From Bacillota bacterium (GTDB taxonomy: Bacteria; Bacillota; Clostridia; Clostridiales; Clostridiaceae), in assembly GCA_023445445.1 (NCBI GenBank), contig JAEXLD010000014.1:1-64000 (forward strand): DNA of 64,000 bases. The letters are read 5' to 3'. The notes beneath the pieces were generated by a model, which saw only the letters and a list, made by a program, of their open reading frames with translations, was not told the DNA's origin and ran no database searches. Position 1 is the stretch's first letter; each line of letters opens with the position of its first letter. The translations under genes were made by a program, and so were the position numbers. Shown here piece by piece: positions 26,747 to 36,996 of the stretch.

Positions 26747-27982
26747 ATGAAACATACAATTTGTGAATTATTTGCTGGGGTAGGTGGATTTAGAGTTGGG
26801 CTTGAGAAAAGTTCATCAGATTGGAAAACAGTTTGGGCAAATCAATGGGAACCTAGTAAAAAAGTTCAACATGCTTTTGAGTGTTATAAAAGTCATTTTG
26901 AAGCCTCTGGCGGTATAGATGAGTATAGTAATGTAGATATCTCTCAAGTTCCAGCGGAACATATTCCAAATCATACATTATTGGTAGGGGGATTTCCATG
27001 CCAAGACTATTCAGTTGCAAGCACTGGTGCTCGTGGAATACAAGGAAAAAAAGGAGTGCTTTGGTGGGAAATTGAAAGAATATTGAGTGTAAAGAGGCCT
27101 CCATTCATATTATTAGAGAATGTAGATAGATTACTGAAATCACCATCAAGTCAACGTGGAAGAGATTTTGGAATTATTATTAGTTGCTTAGCAAAATTAG
27201 GATATTCTGTTGAGTGGAGAGTAATAAATGCGGCTGAATATGGTTTTCAACAAAGAAGAAGACGTACATTTATTTTCGCAGTACATAACACAACTAAATA
27301 TTATATGGAATTAGAAGCACAAAGTGAATATGAGCAAATTCAAGATAAAGGGTTTTTTAGTTCAATATTTAGTGTGGAAAAATTCTATAAAGAAAATATT
27401 AGAAGCATAAATATAAAGAATAATTATAATTTAGATATACTTGATATTTCTAATGACTTTTCATTTGAATTTGGGAATTCTGGAGTGTATAAGAACGGAA
27501 TAATTTATACAATAGATACAAATCCTAATGCTTTATTAACAGGGAATCAAATAACTTTAAATGAGATTTTAGAAAAGAATGTGGATGAAAAATATATTTT
27601 ATCTGAAAATGATTTAGAAAAGTGGACTTATATGAAAGGAGCTAAAGCTATTGAAAGAACCTCTAAAAGTGGGCATAAGTACATATTTAGAGAAGGTGGA
27701 ATAGCGTTTCCAGATTTCATAGATAAGCCAGCAAGAACAATGCTTACAAGTGAAGGAAGCAAAAATAGAAGCACCCATGTTGTTAAAGATATTTCTACAG
27801 GAAAGTTAAGAATATTAACACCTGTTGAATGTGAAAGAATAAATGGATTTCCAGACGACTGGACTAATACAGGTATGACACATTCATTTAGATACTTTTG
27901 TATGGGAAATGCTCTAGTTGTAAATTTAATAGAGCATATGGGGAAAAAGTTACATAGTATAATAGAAAATGAAGATAGATAA
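26747..27982 (+). CDS. C5-cytosine DNA methyltransferase (M.Sau3AI-like, probable GATC)
   Basis: 411 residues, about the length of M.Sau3AI. Motif I is ELFAGVGGFRVGL (about 6-18). The catalytic Cys is C85 in GFPCQDYS. ENV lies at about 124, and QQRRRRTFIFA and the C-terminal NAL motif (MGNALVV) follow. The target recognition region is about residues 190-320. It should protect GATC as GAT-m5C from the Sau3AI-like enzyme. It has its own promoter, separated from the nuclease genes by a terminator, so methylation can be established first. TTAGGAGGT precedes the ATG. Confidence 0.93.
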   Translation: MKHTICELFAGVGGFRVGLEKSSSDWKTVWANQWEPSKKVQHAFECYKSHFEASGGIDEYSNVDISQVPAEHIPNHTLLVGGFPCQDYSVASTGARGIQGKKGVLWWEIERILSVKRPPFILLENVDRLLKSPSSQRGRDFGIIISCLAKLGYSVEWRVINAAEYGFQQRRRRTFIFAVHNTTKYYMELEAQSEYEQIQDKGFFSSIFSVEKFYKENIRSINIKNNYNLDILDISNDFSFEFGNSGVYKNGIIYTIDTNPNALLTGNQITLNEILEKNVDEKYILSENDLEKWTYMKGAKAIERTSKSGHKYIFREGGIAFPDFIDKPARTMLTSEGSKNRSTHVVKDISTGKLRILTPVECERINGFPDDWTNTGMTHSFRYFCMGNALVVNLIEHMGKKLHSIIENEDR

Positions 27983-28465
27983 CTTTTTAATAAAGAAAGT
28001 GCATTTGATAATATATAATTTATAAATTGAGTATAATTTAATACAAATATAGAATTGATATTATGTATAAATTTAATATAAGAAAAACTGCATTGTTAAT
28101 GTAGTTTTTTTTATATTAATAATTAATTTAATTTATTATAGCAATCAAATGTTGTTAGGTTATAGATGTATAAGAAAATTTTAAAGAATAAGTTTAATAA
28201 TCAGTATTTTTAATATAATTTATTATTGCTATTTTAATAAGGTTTTTATTTTTATTCTAATTTATAGTAAGTTAATAACCAATAAAAATTGAGTGGTTAG
28301 TTAAATAGATTGAATAAAGTCAAGAAGTACAATTTATTGATGGAGGAGTATATTACTAAAAGTTATGTTTATTTATTGATATTAATAACGATAATGTTAT
28401 ATAATTACATAGTATACGTAATTTGGAATTGGATAAAGGTTAAAAACATTAATTTTGGAGGAAAT
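27983..28465. other. Intergenic region before the RNA-polymerase-mimic operon
   Basis: About 480 nt, very AT-rich. It holds the methyltransferase terminator (28083-28112) and then nothing I can name. The frame of the next gene is open back to a TTG at 28310 and would add a hydrophobic 52-residue N-terminus. That extension has no good ribosome binding site, so I treat it as untranslated. Confidence 0.5.
28083..28112 (+). terminator. Terminator after the methyltransferase gene
   Basis: AAAACTGCATT pairs with AATGTAGTTTT around GTT, with a run of eight T. Confidence 0.88.
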
Positions 28466-31222
28466 ATGTGTTTATTATTTAGAGAGAATATTGAAATAGA
28501 GAAAATAAAGTTATCAGTAAGAGCCTATAATTGCTTAAAAAACTCAATGATAAATACATTAGATGAATTAATGGCTTTAGACAATGATGATTTAATTAAA
28601 ATAAGAAATTTAGGAGAGAAATCTTTATACGAGTTAAATGAACTAAGAAAAAATGTGAATGATGGGAAAATACCTTTTAAGGATATTAAGTCGAATAATT
28701 ATAAAGAATTGAATTTTAATGATATTAAGTTAGTAAGTTTGTTAACTGAAGAAGGAAAACAAATAGAAACTATATTATTTTATAATTTAAATGGATATTA
28801 TACAGAGGATTTATTAATTAAAGACCTAAATCTTTCGGTTAGATCGTATAATGGATTAACTAGTGCTGGATTTAATTATGTTTCAGAATTATTAGATATA
28901 AATTATCTGGAGTTCGTATCAATAAAAAATTTAGGTGAAAAAAGTAGAAAAGAGATTTTAAGAAAAATTAAAGATAATACTCATATTACGTATAAAAAAG
29001 ACTATGAATCAGCTAATTTTTTTACAGATTTTGAAAAGTGTGTAGATTGGATTTTAAAAGATTTTAATAATAGTAAAATTAGTTTTGATGTTACAACTTT
29101 TAAAACTAATATTATTAATAATTTGAAGATAATTCCTAAGGAAAATTTATTCCAATTTAATGATATAGAAAGTTTTTTAAAAGAAGGATGTAATTCCATT
29201 ATTTATGAAAGTCAATTTTTTAAATCATTATTTAAAGATGAAATAGTTAGGAATATTAGTACTATTGCTGAAGCTACTTTTGATGATATTAATAAATTTT
29301 TCCCAAAGCATATCACAGAAACTAACTTATTATTTAACTTGGTTAATAATATGGTTCAAGAAAATATTATTGAAAGAGTAGAAGGAAAATATAAAGTATA
29401 TTATCCAACTTTATTTGAAATTATTAATAACATTTCAAATGAAAGAGATAAATTAATTATCGAAAGTAGATTTTCTGGAAAAACTTTAGAAGAAGTTGGT
29501 TGTATGCTTAATCTTACAAGAGAGCGAGTGCGTCAGAAAGAAGCGAAAATTATAAAAAAATTACCAAGAGTCAAAGAAGATTCGTTTAAAAATATTTTTG
29601 AAAAATATGATTGGAATAAAGATACGTTTATAAAATCTTTTGGAATTGATGATAGAGTTTATTATTACCTAAATTATAAGTACACAAAAGGAACAATAGA
29701 ATTAGAGAAAACCTTAGAGGATAATAATATACCAGTTAAAGTAAGACAAAGAATTGAAAGTTTTATTTATAAAGATTATTTATTAGTAGGAAATACAAGA
29801 ATTAAGAAGGAAAAACAACATATTTTAGAATATGTATTAAAGTCATTCTGTAAAGAGGATATTTCAGTTGATGATTTAAGGGATATCTATGCGATGTTTC
29901 TAGAAGATTTTAATTTATATTCAGAGAAGCTTAAATATCCTATTAGATATTTTGAATCGACTTTAGCTAATAGCAATAAAGTATTATGGAAATTGAAAAA
30001 GAGGCTTAGATATTTTGATTTTAGTGAATTTAATGCTCAAAAAATTATTTCTATATTAAGTTTAGAAAAATATCAAAATGTAGAAATATCTGCACTAAAG
30101 ATTTTTAATGACTATAATGAAGTAATGGATGAATGGGGAATTAATGATGAATATGAACTACATAATTTAATGAAAAAAGTTATTGGAGATAAAAATGATT
30201 TAGGTATTAAGTTTCTACGTATGCCAAATATTGAGTTTGGTGATGCTGATAGAGATATGCAAGTTTTAGAATTATTAATTCAATCTGCACCAATTGAAAA
30301 TTACAATTTAGCGAAACTTTATGAAATAGAATATGGAGTAAAGGTTGAGACAGCTTTAGCTAATTATTTTAAATCTATAGAAGAGTATTATCACCAAGGG
30401 AAATATTCAATAGATTACAAATCTTTAAATCACTATGAATTAGAAGAAATGAAGGAAATATTAAATGATGATATTTATTTATTAAATGAGGTGAAAGATT
30501 TATATAAAAAGAAGTTTCCACAAGGTGATATTGCAACAATAAATCCGTATAGCTTAAGATGTCTTGGATTTAAGGTTACATCACTTTTTATTTATTCCGA
30601 TAAGTTTACTTCACTAGAAGATTTTATTAAACAGAAAATTTTAAATAATGATATATTTGATGCAACAAACTTAATTAAGAGATTTTCAAATAATCAATCC
30701 TTTTATAATACTTTTAAAGCTAAGAAGCTTGAATATGAAATTATAGAGTTTGAGCCTAATATTTTTATAACTAGAAATAGATTAGAGAAAAATGGTATAA
30801 ATAAAATGGATTTGCTTGACTTTGTAAAATCAGTTGATGAATTTATTGATGAAGAAATTTTTACAATTAAATTATTGAAAAAAAGAGGATTTGAACACTA
30901 TTTGGATAATTTAGGATTTGAAGAATTATTCTATAGCTCAATATTAAAATACAGTGAAAAATATAAATCAAGAAGAGTTGATGGTAGCATTATATTCAAA
31001 AAATCAAAAGATATAATAACGTTGAATGATTTAATTGAGCATATAGTAACAAAATTTAGAAAGATAGATGTATATGATTTAATAGATTATGTATATGAGG
31101 AGTATGGTATTAGAATTAATAAATGGAAAATTTCTAATATAGCAAATGAAAAAGAATTATATTACGATTCTATAATGGAAAAGATTTATATAGATTATGA
31201 TGAGTATTTTGAGGAGGTATAA
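28466..31222 (+). CDS. RNA-polymerase-mimicking protein: two alpha-CTD modules plus sigma region-4 HTH
   Basis: 918 residues from ATG 28466 (GGAGGA upstream). Residues about 10-62 (LSVRAYNCLK .. IRNLGEKSLYEL) and about 118-170 (LSVRSYNGLT .. IKNLGEKSRKEI) are two copies of the RNA polymerase alpha C-terminal domain, both with the Arg that contacts UP-element DNA. Residues about 330-370 (TLEEVGCMLNLTRERVRQKE) match the sigma-70 region-4 helix-turn-helix. The remaining 550 residues are helical and unrecognised. It lacks the parts of sigma needed for -10 recognition. It opens a tight three-gene operon with a ParB-like protein and a PLD-SNF2 helicase. It might bind promoter-like DNA or host polymerase. 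Confidence 0.75.
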   Translation: MCLLFRENIEIEKIKLSVRAYNCLKNSMINTLDELMALDNDDLIKIRNLGEKSLYELNELRKNVNDGKIPFKDIKSNNYKELNFNDIKLVSLLTEEGKQIETILFYNLNGYYTEDLLIKDLNLSVRSYNGLTSAGFNYVSELLDINYLEFVSIKNLGEKSRKEILRKIKDNTHITYKKDYESANFFTDFEKCVDWILKDFNNSKISFDVTTFKTNIINNLKIIPKENLFQFNDIESFLKEGCNSIIYESQFFKSLFKDEIVRNISTIAEATFDDINKFFPKHITETNLLFNLVNNMVQENIIERVEGKYKVYYPTLFEIINNISNERDKLIIESRFSGKTLEEVGCMLNLTRERVRQKEAKIIKKLPRVKEDSFKNIFEKYDWNKDTFIKSFGIDDRVYYYLNYKYTKGTIELEKTLEDNNIPVKVRQRIESFIYKDYLLVGNTRIKKEKQHILEYVLKSFCKEDISVDDLRDIYAMFLEDFNLYSEKLKYPIRYFESTLANSNKVLWKLKKRLRYFDFSEFNAQKIISILSLEKYQNVEISALKIFNDYNEVMDEWGINDEYELHNLMKKVIGDKNDLGIKFLRMPNIEFGDADRDMQVLELLIQSAPIENYNLAKLYEIEYGVKVETALANYFKSIEEYYHQGKYSIDYKSLNHYELEEMKEILNDDIYLLNEVKDLYKKKFPQGDIATINPYSLRCLGFKVTSLFIYSDKFTSLEDFIKQKILNNDIFDATNLIKRFSNNQSFYNTFKAKKLEYEIIEFEPNIFITRNRLEKNGINKMDLLDFVKSVDEFIDEEIFTIKLLKKRGFEHYLDNLGFEELFYSSILKYSEKYKSRRVDGSIIFKKSKDIITLNDLIEHIVTKFRKIDVYDLIDYVYEEYGIRINKWKISNIANEKELYYDSIMEKIYIDYDEYFEEV

Positions 31223-31223
31223 T

Positions 31224-32438
31224 ATGAATTTATTAAAAGAAGGTATTGACAATGAATGGGTATTAAAAACAAATTTATCAAGAAAGATAACTATTGATGG
31301 ACAAACTGAAACTTATCCAGTATATAAGGTTAGACTAGATTATTTATTTTATAATGATAAAAATGATAGAATTGCAACTTGGATAAGTCAATACAAAGCT
31401 GATAATAAAATTGACAAAATGGATATGAGTGATATTTCAAAATATAATAATATAATTCAAGAGTTTATTATAAATAGTAATCCGGAACCAATAAAAAAAA
31501 CACAAGCTAATATTGAATTAGTAGATCAGCGTGAGCCTGGTGTTGTACTAGCTGATGGAAGAATTATTGATGGTAATAGAAGATTTACATGCCTACGTAA
31601 CTTATCTAAAAATAATCCGCGTTTTAATTATTTTGAATCAGTAATTCTAGAGAAGAGTTTAGAAAATAATTCAAAGCAAATTAAAATGCTAGAGCTTATG
31701 ATTCAGCATGGTGAAGAAAGTAAAGTTGATTATAATCCTATTGATAGATTAGTAGGAATATATAATGATATAATTGAAAGTAAACTTCTTACAGTTAAAG
31801 AATATGCTATGAGTACAAATATGACTGAATCAGAAGTTAATAAGGAAATTGAAGTCGCAAAATTATTGGTGGAATTTTTAGAAACAATAAATGCTCCTAA
31901 ACAATTTTACATTGCAAGAGATATGGATTTAGATGGTCCTTTACGTGAGTTATATGGAATATTGCGTAAAAATAAAAGTACGGATGAAGTTGAAAATATT
32001 AAATATGCAGTTTTTACAAATTTCCTAATGCAACCACAGGGTGATATGACAAGATTTATTAGAAAGATAAAAACTGTAGCATCATCTAGATACTTAAACG
32101 AATATCTTGATGAACAAATGGAGATTGCTGAAAAAGTATTGGATAAATTACCTGAAGTTGGAAATGTAACTAAGGCGGTAATTAAGGAGGTATTTAGAAG
32201 TGATGAAGAGACTAAGAAAGAATTACAAAAATCTTTAGAGATAGCTGAATTAAAAGCAAAATCGAGCGAAAGCAGAAATAAACCACTGCAGATATTAGAA
32301 AAAATTGAAAATTCTTTAGAAACTATAGATATAAATATTTTTTCTAAATTAAATGAAGAACAAATTTCTTTAGTATTATCTAAAGCTGATAAGATTGAAG
32401 AATCTTTAAAAATAATTAAGGAAGCTGCAAATGTTTAA
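31224..32438 (+). CDS. ParB/sulfiredoxin-fold protein of the same operon
   Basis: 404 residues from ATG 31224, 1 nt after the previous stop, with GAGGAGGT upstream; the frame extends 9 codons further back inside the previous gene. Residues about 98-125 (QREPGVVLADGRIIDGNRR) match the ParB N-terminal nucleotide-binding motif, where G-x-R-R type ends bind CTP or other nucleotides. A helical region follows, with a possible helix-turn-helix near residues 185-210 (TVKEYAMSTNMTESEVNKE), as in ParB. It is not next to parA and is not a partition gene here. It probably couples nucleotide state to DNA binding for the operon. Confidence 0.6.
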   Translation: MNLLKEGIDNEWVLKTNLSRKITIDGQTETYPVYKVRLDYLFYNDKNDRIATWISQYKADNKIDKMDMSDISKYNNIIQEFIINSNPEPIKKTQANIELVDQREPGVVLADGRIIDGNRRFTCLRNLSKNNPRFNYFESVILEKSLENNSKQIKMLELMIQHGEESKVDYNPIDRLVGIYNDIIESKLLTVKEYAMSTNMTESEVNKEIEVAKLLVEFLETINAPKQFYIARDMDLDGPLRELYGILRKNKSTDEVENIKYAVFTNFLMQPQGDMTRFIRKIKTVASSRYLNEYLDEQMEIAEKVLDKLPEVGNVTKAVIKEVFRSDEETKKELQKSLEIAELKAKSSESRNKPLQILEKIENSLETIDINIFSKLNEEQISLVLSKADKIEESLKIIKEAANV

Positions 32439-35010
32439 AACACTTAATATAAGTCCTATGTATTCATCCTATTATAATGATATAGCTGAAGAGTTTTATG
32501 TTCCAGTTCTAAAAAATTCAGTAAGATTTGATAGAGTAAGTGCATATTTCTCTGCTAAATCATTAGCTTATTATTCAAAAGGGTTGGAGAATTTTGTAAG
32601 GAACGGTTATAAGTATAGATTGATAATATCCGAAGAAATAAGTCAAGAAGATTACTTATTAATTAAAGAAGGTTATAATCTTAAATATAAGATTAATGAA
32701 AAATTAATATCTAATTTTTATGATGTCTTAACTTTAGAAGAAGAGAAGAATATATCTAATTTAGCTTACCTAATTTCAATAGGGATAGTTGATATTAAAA
32801 TTGCATTTGTTAGAAAAGGTATTTTCCATGATAAATGTGGAATGTTTTATGATAAAGATGGAGAAATGATTTGTTTTAGAGGTTCTAATAATGAAACTGA
32901 GGCAGCTATTAATAGCAATTATGAATCGTTTATAGTAATGTGTAGTTGGTTATTAGATTCAAAAGATTTTTATAAGAAGATTATTACAAAAAGTCAAGAA
33001 GAGTTTGAAACATTATGGAGTAATAAACATAAAGATATTGTTGTATTAAAGGCAGATGAAGTAATTATGAATGAAATTTTGAAATTCAATAAAAATGAAA
33101 TTATAACAGAAAAAACTTTGTTAGAAGATAACTGTGTTATTTTAGATTATAAAGGGAATCTTTCTTTAAAAATAAATATGATAGATAATAATTGGATTAT
33201 AAATAGTGCTTTTTATAAGTTAAAATTAAAAAGATATGTTGAGTATATAGAGAATAATACTGTATATTTTAAGGAAACTCTCACTTACATTGATTTTGAA
33301 AAGATTAAAAATATAATTGAGAAAAAAGCAAGTATATTAGGTAAAAGATTTTTATGTACTAATAGATTATTAGATTATATTGAGTCGAGAAATATTTATA
33401 TAGATAAACGAGCTAAGTTAGGAATTCAAATTAAGCAGCAAGATGAATGCTTAAAGGATAGATTTGAAGAATATTCTCAAGTCGTGAATGATTATATGAA
33501 TAGAAATTTAAGAGAAAAGCAAATGTGGGATTCTTTTTTTATGTTTGCTATGATTAAATCAGGTAATTTCTCAGTTCCTGGTTCAGGGAAAACATCATCT
33601 GTATTAGGGGTTTATGCATATTTGAAGGCTAAAAGTTTAGCTAAAAGAATTGTAATGATTGGACCTAAAAATGCTTTTGGTTCTTGGATAGATGAATTTA
33701 ATATTTGCTTTAAAGGAAAAGAAAAATTAAAAGTATTTAATATTCATGATTCTAAATACAATAATATAAAAGAAAAGAGGCAGGCTTTGCAGTTTGATAC
33801 TGGGAACTGCAATTTATTTTTATTTAATTACGAATCGCTTAACTCATTTAAGCAGGATATAATAAACTTAGTTGATGAAAATACTTTGCTTGTTTATGAT
33901 GAAGTTCATAAAGTTAAGAGGGTTGATGGAAATATTCCAGGGACTTATGCAAGTAATGCATTAGAAATAGCTAAGAACTCCTCTTTTACTATTGTTATGA
34001 CAGGTACACCTATCCCAAATTCATATATAGATTTATATAATATGCTTCATATTCTTTATAATGATGAATATAGAGAGTTCTTTGGTTTTACACCTCAAAT
34101 GCTAAATAACTTATCAGATAGTGAACGGGAATTAGTCAATAACAAAATTCAACCATTTTTTTGTAGAACGACTAAGCAACAATTGTTAGTGCCTTCAGTT
34201 AATGCAGATGAGTTAGTGAAAGTAGAAGCGACAGCGGATGAAGTTAAACTATTTAAACTAATTAAATCTAAGTATAAAAATAATAAGTTATCACTATTTA
34301 TAAGGCTATTACAATTAGAATCAAATCCTTCTATGCTTTTGAAAGCAATTGATTTAAATGATTTTAAAAATATATTGGAGGATAAAGATGAAATTGATGA
34401 TATTGGCTTTATGGATTATTCAGATGATTTTAAGAATTTAGCAGAGAATATTTGGATTACTACTAAAATGAAAGCTTGTGTTGATTTAATAGAAAAATTA
34501 GTTGAAGAAGGAAAAAAAGTAATAACATGGTGTATCTTTATTGATTCTATTAAACATATTGAACAATTACTTATTAATAGAGGTATTAAAGTAAAATGTA
34601 TTTATGGAGAAGTAGAATTAAATGAAAGATTAGATATAATAGAAGAATTTAAAAGTAAAGAATTCGATGTATTAATAACTAATCCACATACACTTGCAGA
34701 ATCTGTATCATTACACTCAGTTTGTCATGATGCTGTTTATTTTGAATATAGTTATAATCTAGTTCATTTATTACAATCAAAGGATAGAATTCATAGATTA
34801 GGGTTACCAGAGGGCCAATACACTCAATACTATTATATGCAAAGTAATTATCATTTGGATGATAATGAATTTTCCATCGATGAACAAATATATATAAGAC
34901 TTATGGAAAAAGAAAAGATAATGTTAGATGCTATTGAGAATAATGAACTTGAAGAAGTAACAAGTTCTGAAGAAGATTTAGATTTAATTTTTAGCAAGCT
35001 ATCAATATAA
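32431..35010 (+). CDS. PLD nuclease - SNF2-type helicase fusion
   Basis: 859 residues. Residues about 20-190 are PLD-like, with HDKCGMFYDKD at about 133-143 followed by CFRGSNN. From about 365 a superfamily-2 SNF2 core begins: Walker A SVPGSGKTSS (about 381-390), DEVHKVK (about 491-497), MTGTPIPNS, and a C-terminal half with TNPHTLAESVSLH and KDRIHRLG (SNF2 motif VI). It overlaps the ParB-like gene by 8 nt, and a terminator follows. It is the likely DNA-translocating and cutting component. DISARM also pairs PLD and SNF2 functions, but its methylase and DUF1998 genes are absent here. Confidence 0.85.
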   Translation: MFKTLNISPMYSSYYNDIAEEFYVPVLKNSVRFDRVSAYFSAKSLAYYSKGLENFVRNGYKYRLIISEEISQEDYLLIKEGYNLKYKINEKLISNFYDVLTLEEEKNISNLAYLISIGIVDIKIAFVRKGIFHDKCGMFYDKDGEMICFRGSNNETEAAINSNYESFIVMCSWLLDSKDFYKKIITKSQEEFETLWSNKHKDIVVLKADEVIMNEILKFNKNEIITEKTLLEDNCVILDYKGNLSLKINMIDNNWIINSAFYKLKLKRYVEYIENNTVYFKETLTYIDFEKIKNIIEKKASILGKRFLCTNRLLDYIESRNIYIDKRAKLGIQIKQQDECLKDRFEEYSQVVNDYMNRNLREKQMWDSFFMFAMIKSGNFSVPGSGKTSSVLGVYAYLKAKSLAKRIVMIGPKNAFGSWIDEFNICFKGKEKLKVFNIHDSKYNNIKEKRQALQFDTGNCNLFLFNYESLNSFKQDIINLVDENTLLVYDEVHKVKRVDGNIPGTYASNALEIAKNSSFTIVMTGTPIPNSYIDLYNMLHILYNDEYREFFGFTPQMLNNLSDSERELVNNKIQPFFCRTTKQQLLVPSVNADELVKVEATADEVKLFKLIKSKYKNNKLSLFIRLLQLESNPSMLLKAIDLNDFKNILEDKDEIDDIGFMDYSDDFKNLAENIWITTKMKACVDLIEKLVEEGKKVITWCIFIDSIKHIEQLLINRGIKVKCIYGEVELNERLDIIEEFKSKEFDVLITNPHTLAESVSLHSVCHDAVYFEYSYNLVHLLQSKDRIHRLGLPEGQYTQYYYMQSNYHLDDNEFSIDEQIYIRLMEKEKIMLDAIENNELEEVTSSEEDLDLIFSKLSI

Positions 35011-35016
35011 TTATAA

Positions 35017-35047
35017 ACAAGCTGTACGTATTATAGTACAGCTTGTT
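35017..35047 (+). terminator. Terminator of the three-gene operon
   Basis: Perfect 12-bp repeat AACAAGCTGTAC / GTACAGCTTGTT with an 8-nt loop. The T tail is short, so efficiency is uncertain. Confidence 0.7.
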
Positions 35048-35157
35048 TGCTTAGGCAATGATTGGTATAATAATTTTATTTGCTTTGTTATTTATAAAAC
35101 TATTTTGATTAATAAAGCTTAATTTTGGTATTAAAAATAGTGAGGGTAGAAATAAAT

Positions 35158-36996
35158 ATGATTAATTTTATTAGAATATTAGACTTTTTAAGAGATTACA
35201 ATAATAAGCCTTATCAAAAAATAGAAAAAATTAATGATAGTAGAAAACAACAAGAAATGATAAAAATAAAAGAAGCAGCTTCTGAAATGATAAATGAATG
35301 GAAAAAAATATATACTAAATTTACTGAAAAAGGCTACATATATAATACTAAATCAGCTTCTCAGTGGCTAGATGGATCTAATAAAAAGATTAGAGATTAT
35401 TTGTGGGTAGAGTTTAAAAGACCAGATAAAGCTAATCTTACATCTAGCATTTCTGTTTTTGCAGAAATTATTAATTATGAACCTCAAATTAGAATATCAA
35501 TTGAAATTAGAGGAAGTGAAAGTGATAAAAATGAGAAGAGAAGACATAATAGATATTTAGATTATATTGATATGAATGATGATACTTTAGAATTCTTTGG
35601 TAGTGAGAATAATTATGTTGATTATAAAAAATTAAGTATTGATGAAGTTAATGATTTTATTATTAAAGTAAAAGAAGACAAATATAAAAAATTACAAGTA
35701 GGAAAATCTATTTCTTATAATGAGATAAAAACAAATGGAAACGAATATACATTAAAGATTTTAGAGGATTCATTTAATAAGTTAGAGACATATTATGATA
35801 AATGTGTAGAAGATATAGATGGATTTGATAAGAAAGAAATATTTGAAGAAAAAGAGAGTATATTACTTGAAATAAAGGGACAAATTACTTTACAAGACAA
35901 AATAGAGAGAATTGAGAATTATATTAAAAGTAAGAGTTTTATATACAATAAAGAAGAGTTAAGCAATTTTTATTTATCACTAAAAACAAAGCCATTCGTT
36001 ATCTTAGCAGGTATAAGTGGAACTGGTAAGTCAAAGCTAGTTAAATTATTTGCGGAAGCCATAGGATGTAAGGAAAACTGTAAGCTTATTTCTGTAAAGC
36101 CTGATTGGAATGATAGTACAGAGTTGCTTGGATATAAGAATATTAAAGATGATTTTATACCTGGGGAGCTTCTCAAAGTAATAAAAACAGCAAGTGAGCT
36201 AGAAAATAGGGATAAACCTTATTTTGTTTGTTTAGACGAGATGAATTTAGCAAGAGTAGAATACTATCTAAGTGAATACTTAAGTATTATTGAATCAAGA
36301 GAAAGAAATGAAAATGGAGAAATAGTAACTAACCCTATCATATCAGATAATTATTTGACTGATGGAAATGAGTATAAAGGTCTTTACATTCCAGAAAATC
36401 TTTACATTATTGGTACAGTTAATATGGATGATACTACTTTTTCTTTTAGTAGAAAAGTATTGGATAGAGCTAATACTATAGAGTTTTCAGATGTAAATTT
36501 AGAAACATTAGATTTTGACAATGAACAAGTTATAAATATAGATGTTGATAATAAGTTTTTAGAAACTACCTTTCTAAATATACGAGAAGCAGTAAATTAT
36601 GACAAAGATTTTGTTAAAAGTATAAATGATAAAATAATAGAAATAAACAATATATTAAAACAATATTCAAGGCATTTTGGATATAGAGTAAGAGATGAAA
36701 TAGTATTTTATATGCTAGAAAATAATATAGCTCAATTACTAGATGAAAATGTGGCTTTTGATTATCAAATAATGCAAAAAATATTACCAACAATAATAGG
36801 TAGTGATGAATGTATTAAAGAAATATTAATAAAACTATTTAACTATTGCTTAGATGGAACAGAAATAGACCCTGATGGAGATTATGTTAATGAAGCAAAA
36901 GAAAATATAAAAAATGCTAAATATAAAATGAGTGCACAAAAAATATATATGATGCTAAGAGGATACAGGGATGGCTATACTTCATTCTGGATATAA
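35158..36996 (+). CDS. McrB-like AAA+ GTPase
   Basis: 612 residues from ATG 35158, chosen because GAGGGTAG lies about 10 nt upstream; the frame extends 11 codons further. The N-terminal 180 residues resemble the DUF3578 DNA-binding region of McrB-type proteins. The AAA+ domain starts FVILAGISGTGKSKL (Walker A at about 285-292), then SVKPDWNDSTELLGYKN, a Walker B in YFVCLDEMNLARVEYYLSE and the sensor GTVNMDDTT. Together these are the McrB signature. It overlaps the McrC-like gene by 26 nt. The pair should cut modified or foreign DNA in a GTP-dependent way. Confidence 0.88.
   Translation: MINFIRILDFLRDYNNKPYQKIEKINDSRKQQEMIKIKEAASEMINEWKKIYTKFTEKGYIYNTKSASQWLDGSNKKIRDYLWVEFKRPDKANLTSSISVFAEIINYEPQIRISIEIRGSESDKNEKRRHNRYLDYIDMNDDTLEFFGSENNYVDYKKLSIDEVNDFIIKVKEDKYKKLQVGKSISYNEIKTNGNEYTLKILEDSFNKLETYYDKCVEDIDGFDKKEIFEEKESILLEIKGQITLQDKIERIENYIKSKSFIYNKEELSNFYLSLKTKPFVILAGISGTGKSKLVKLFAEAIGCKENCKLISVKPDWNDSTELLGYKNIKDDFIPGELLKVIKTASELENRDKPYFVCLDEMNLARVEYYLSEYLSIIESRERNENGEIVTNPIISDNYLTDGNEYKGLYIPENLYIIGTVNMDDTTFSFSRKVLDRANTIEFSDVNLETLDFDNEQVINIDVDNKFLETTFLNIREAVNYDKDFVKSINDKIIEINNILKQYSRHFGYRVRDEIVFYMLENNIAQLLDENVAFDYQIMQKILPTIIGSDECIKEILIKLFNYCLDGTEIDPDGDYVNEAKENIKNAKYKMSAQKIYMMLRGYRDGYTSFWI

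Noticed and set aside
28310..28465. A TTG-initiated hydrophobic N-terminal extension of the alpha-CTD/sigma-like protein
   Set aside because: There is no fitting ribosome binding site, while ATG 28466 has GGAGGA. A membrane anchor on this DNA-binding architecture is unlikely.
28466..35010. Assignment of the three-gene operon to DISARM
   Set aside because: PLD and SNF2 parts occur in DISARM, but its methyltransferase, DUF1998 and DrmA-type helicase genes are missing. The alpha-CTD/sigma and ParB proteins are not DISARM parts.
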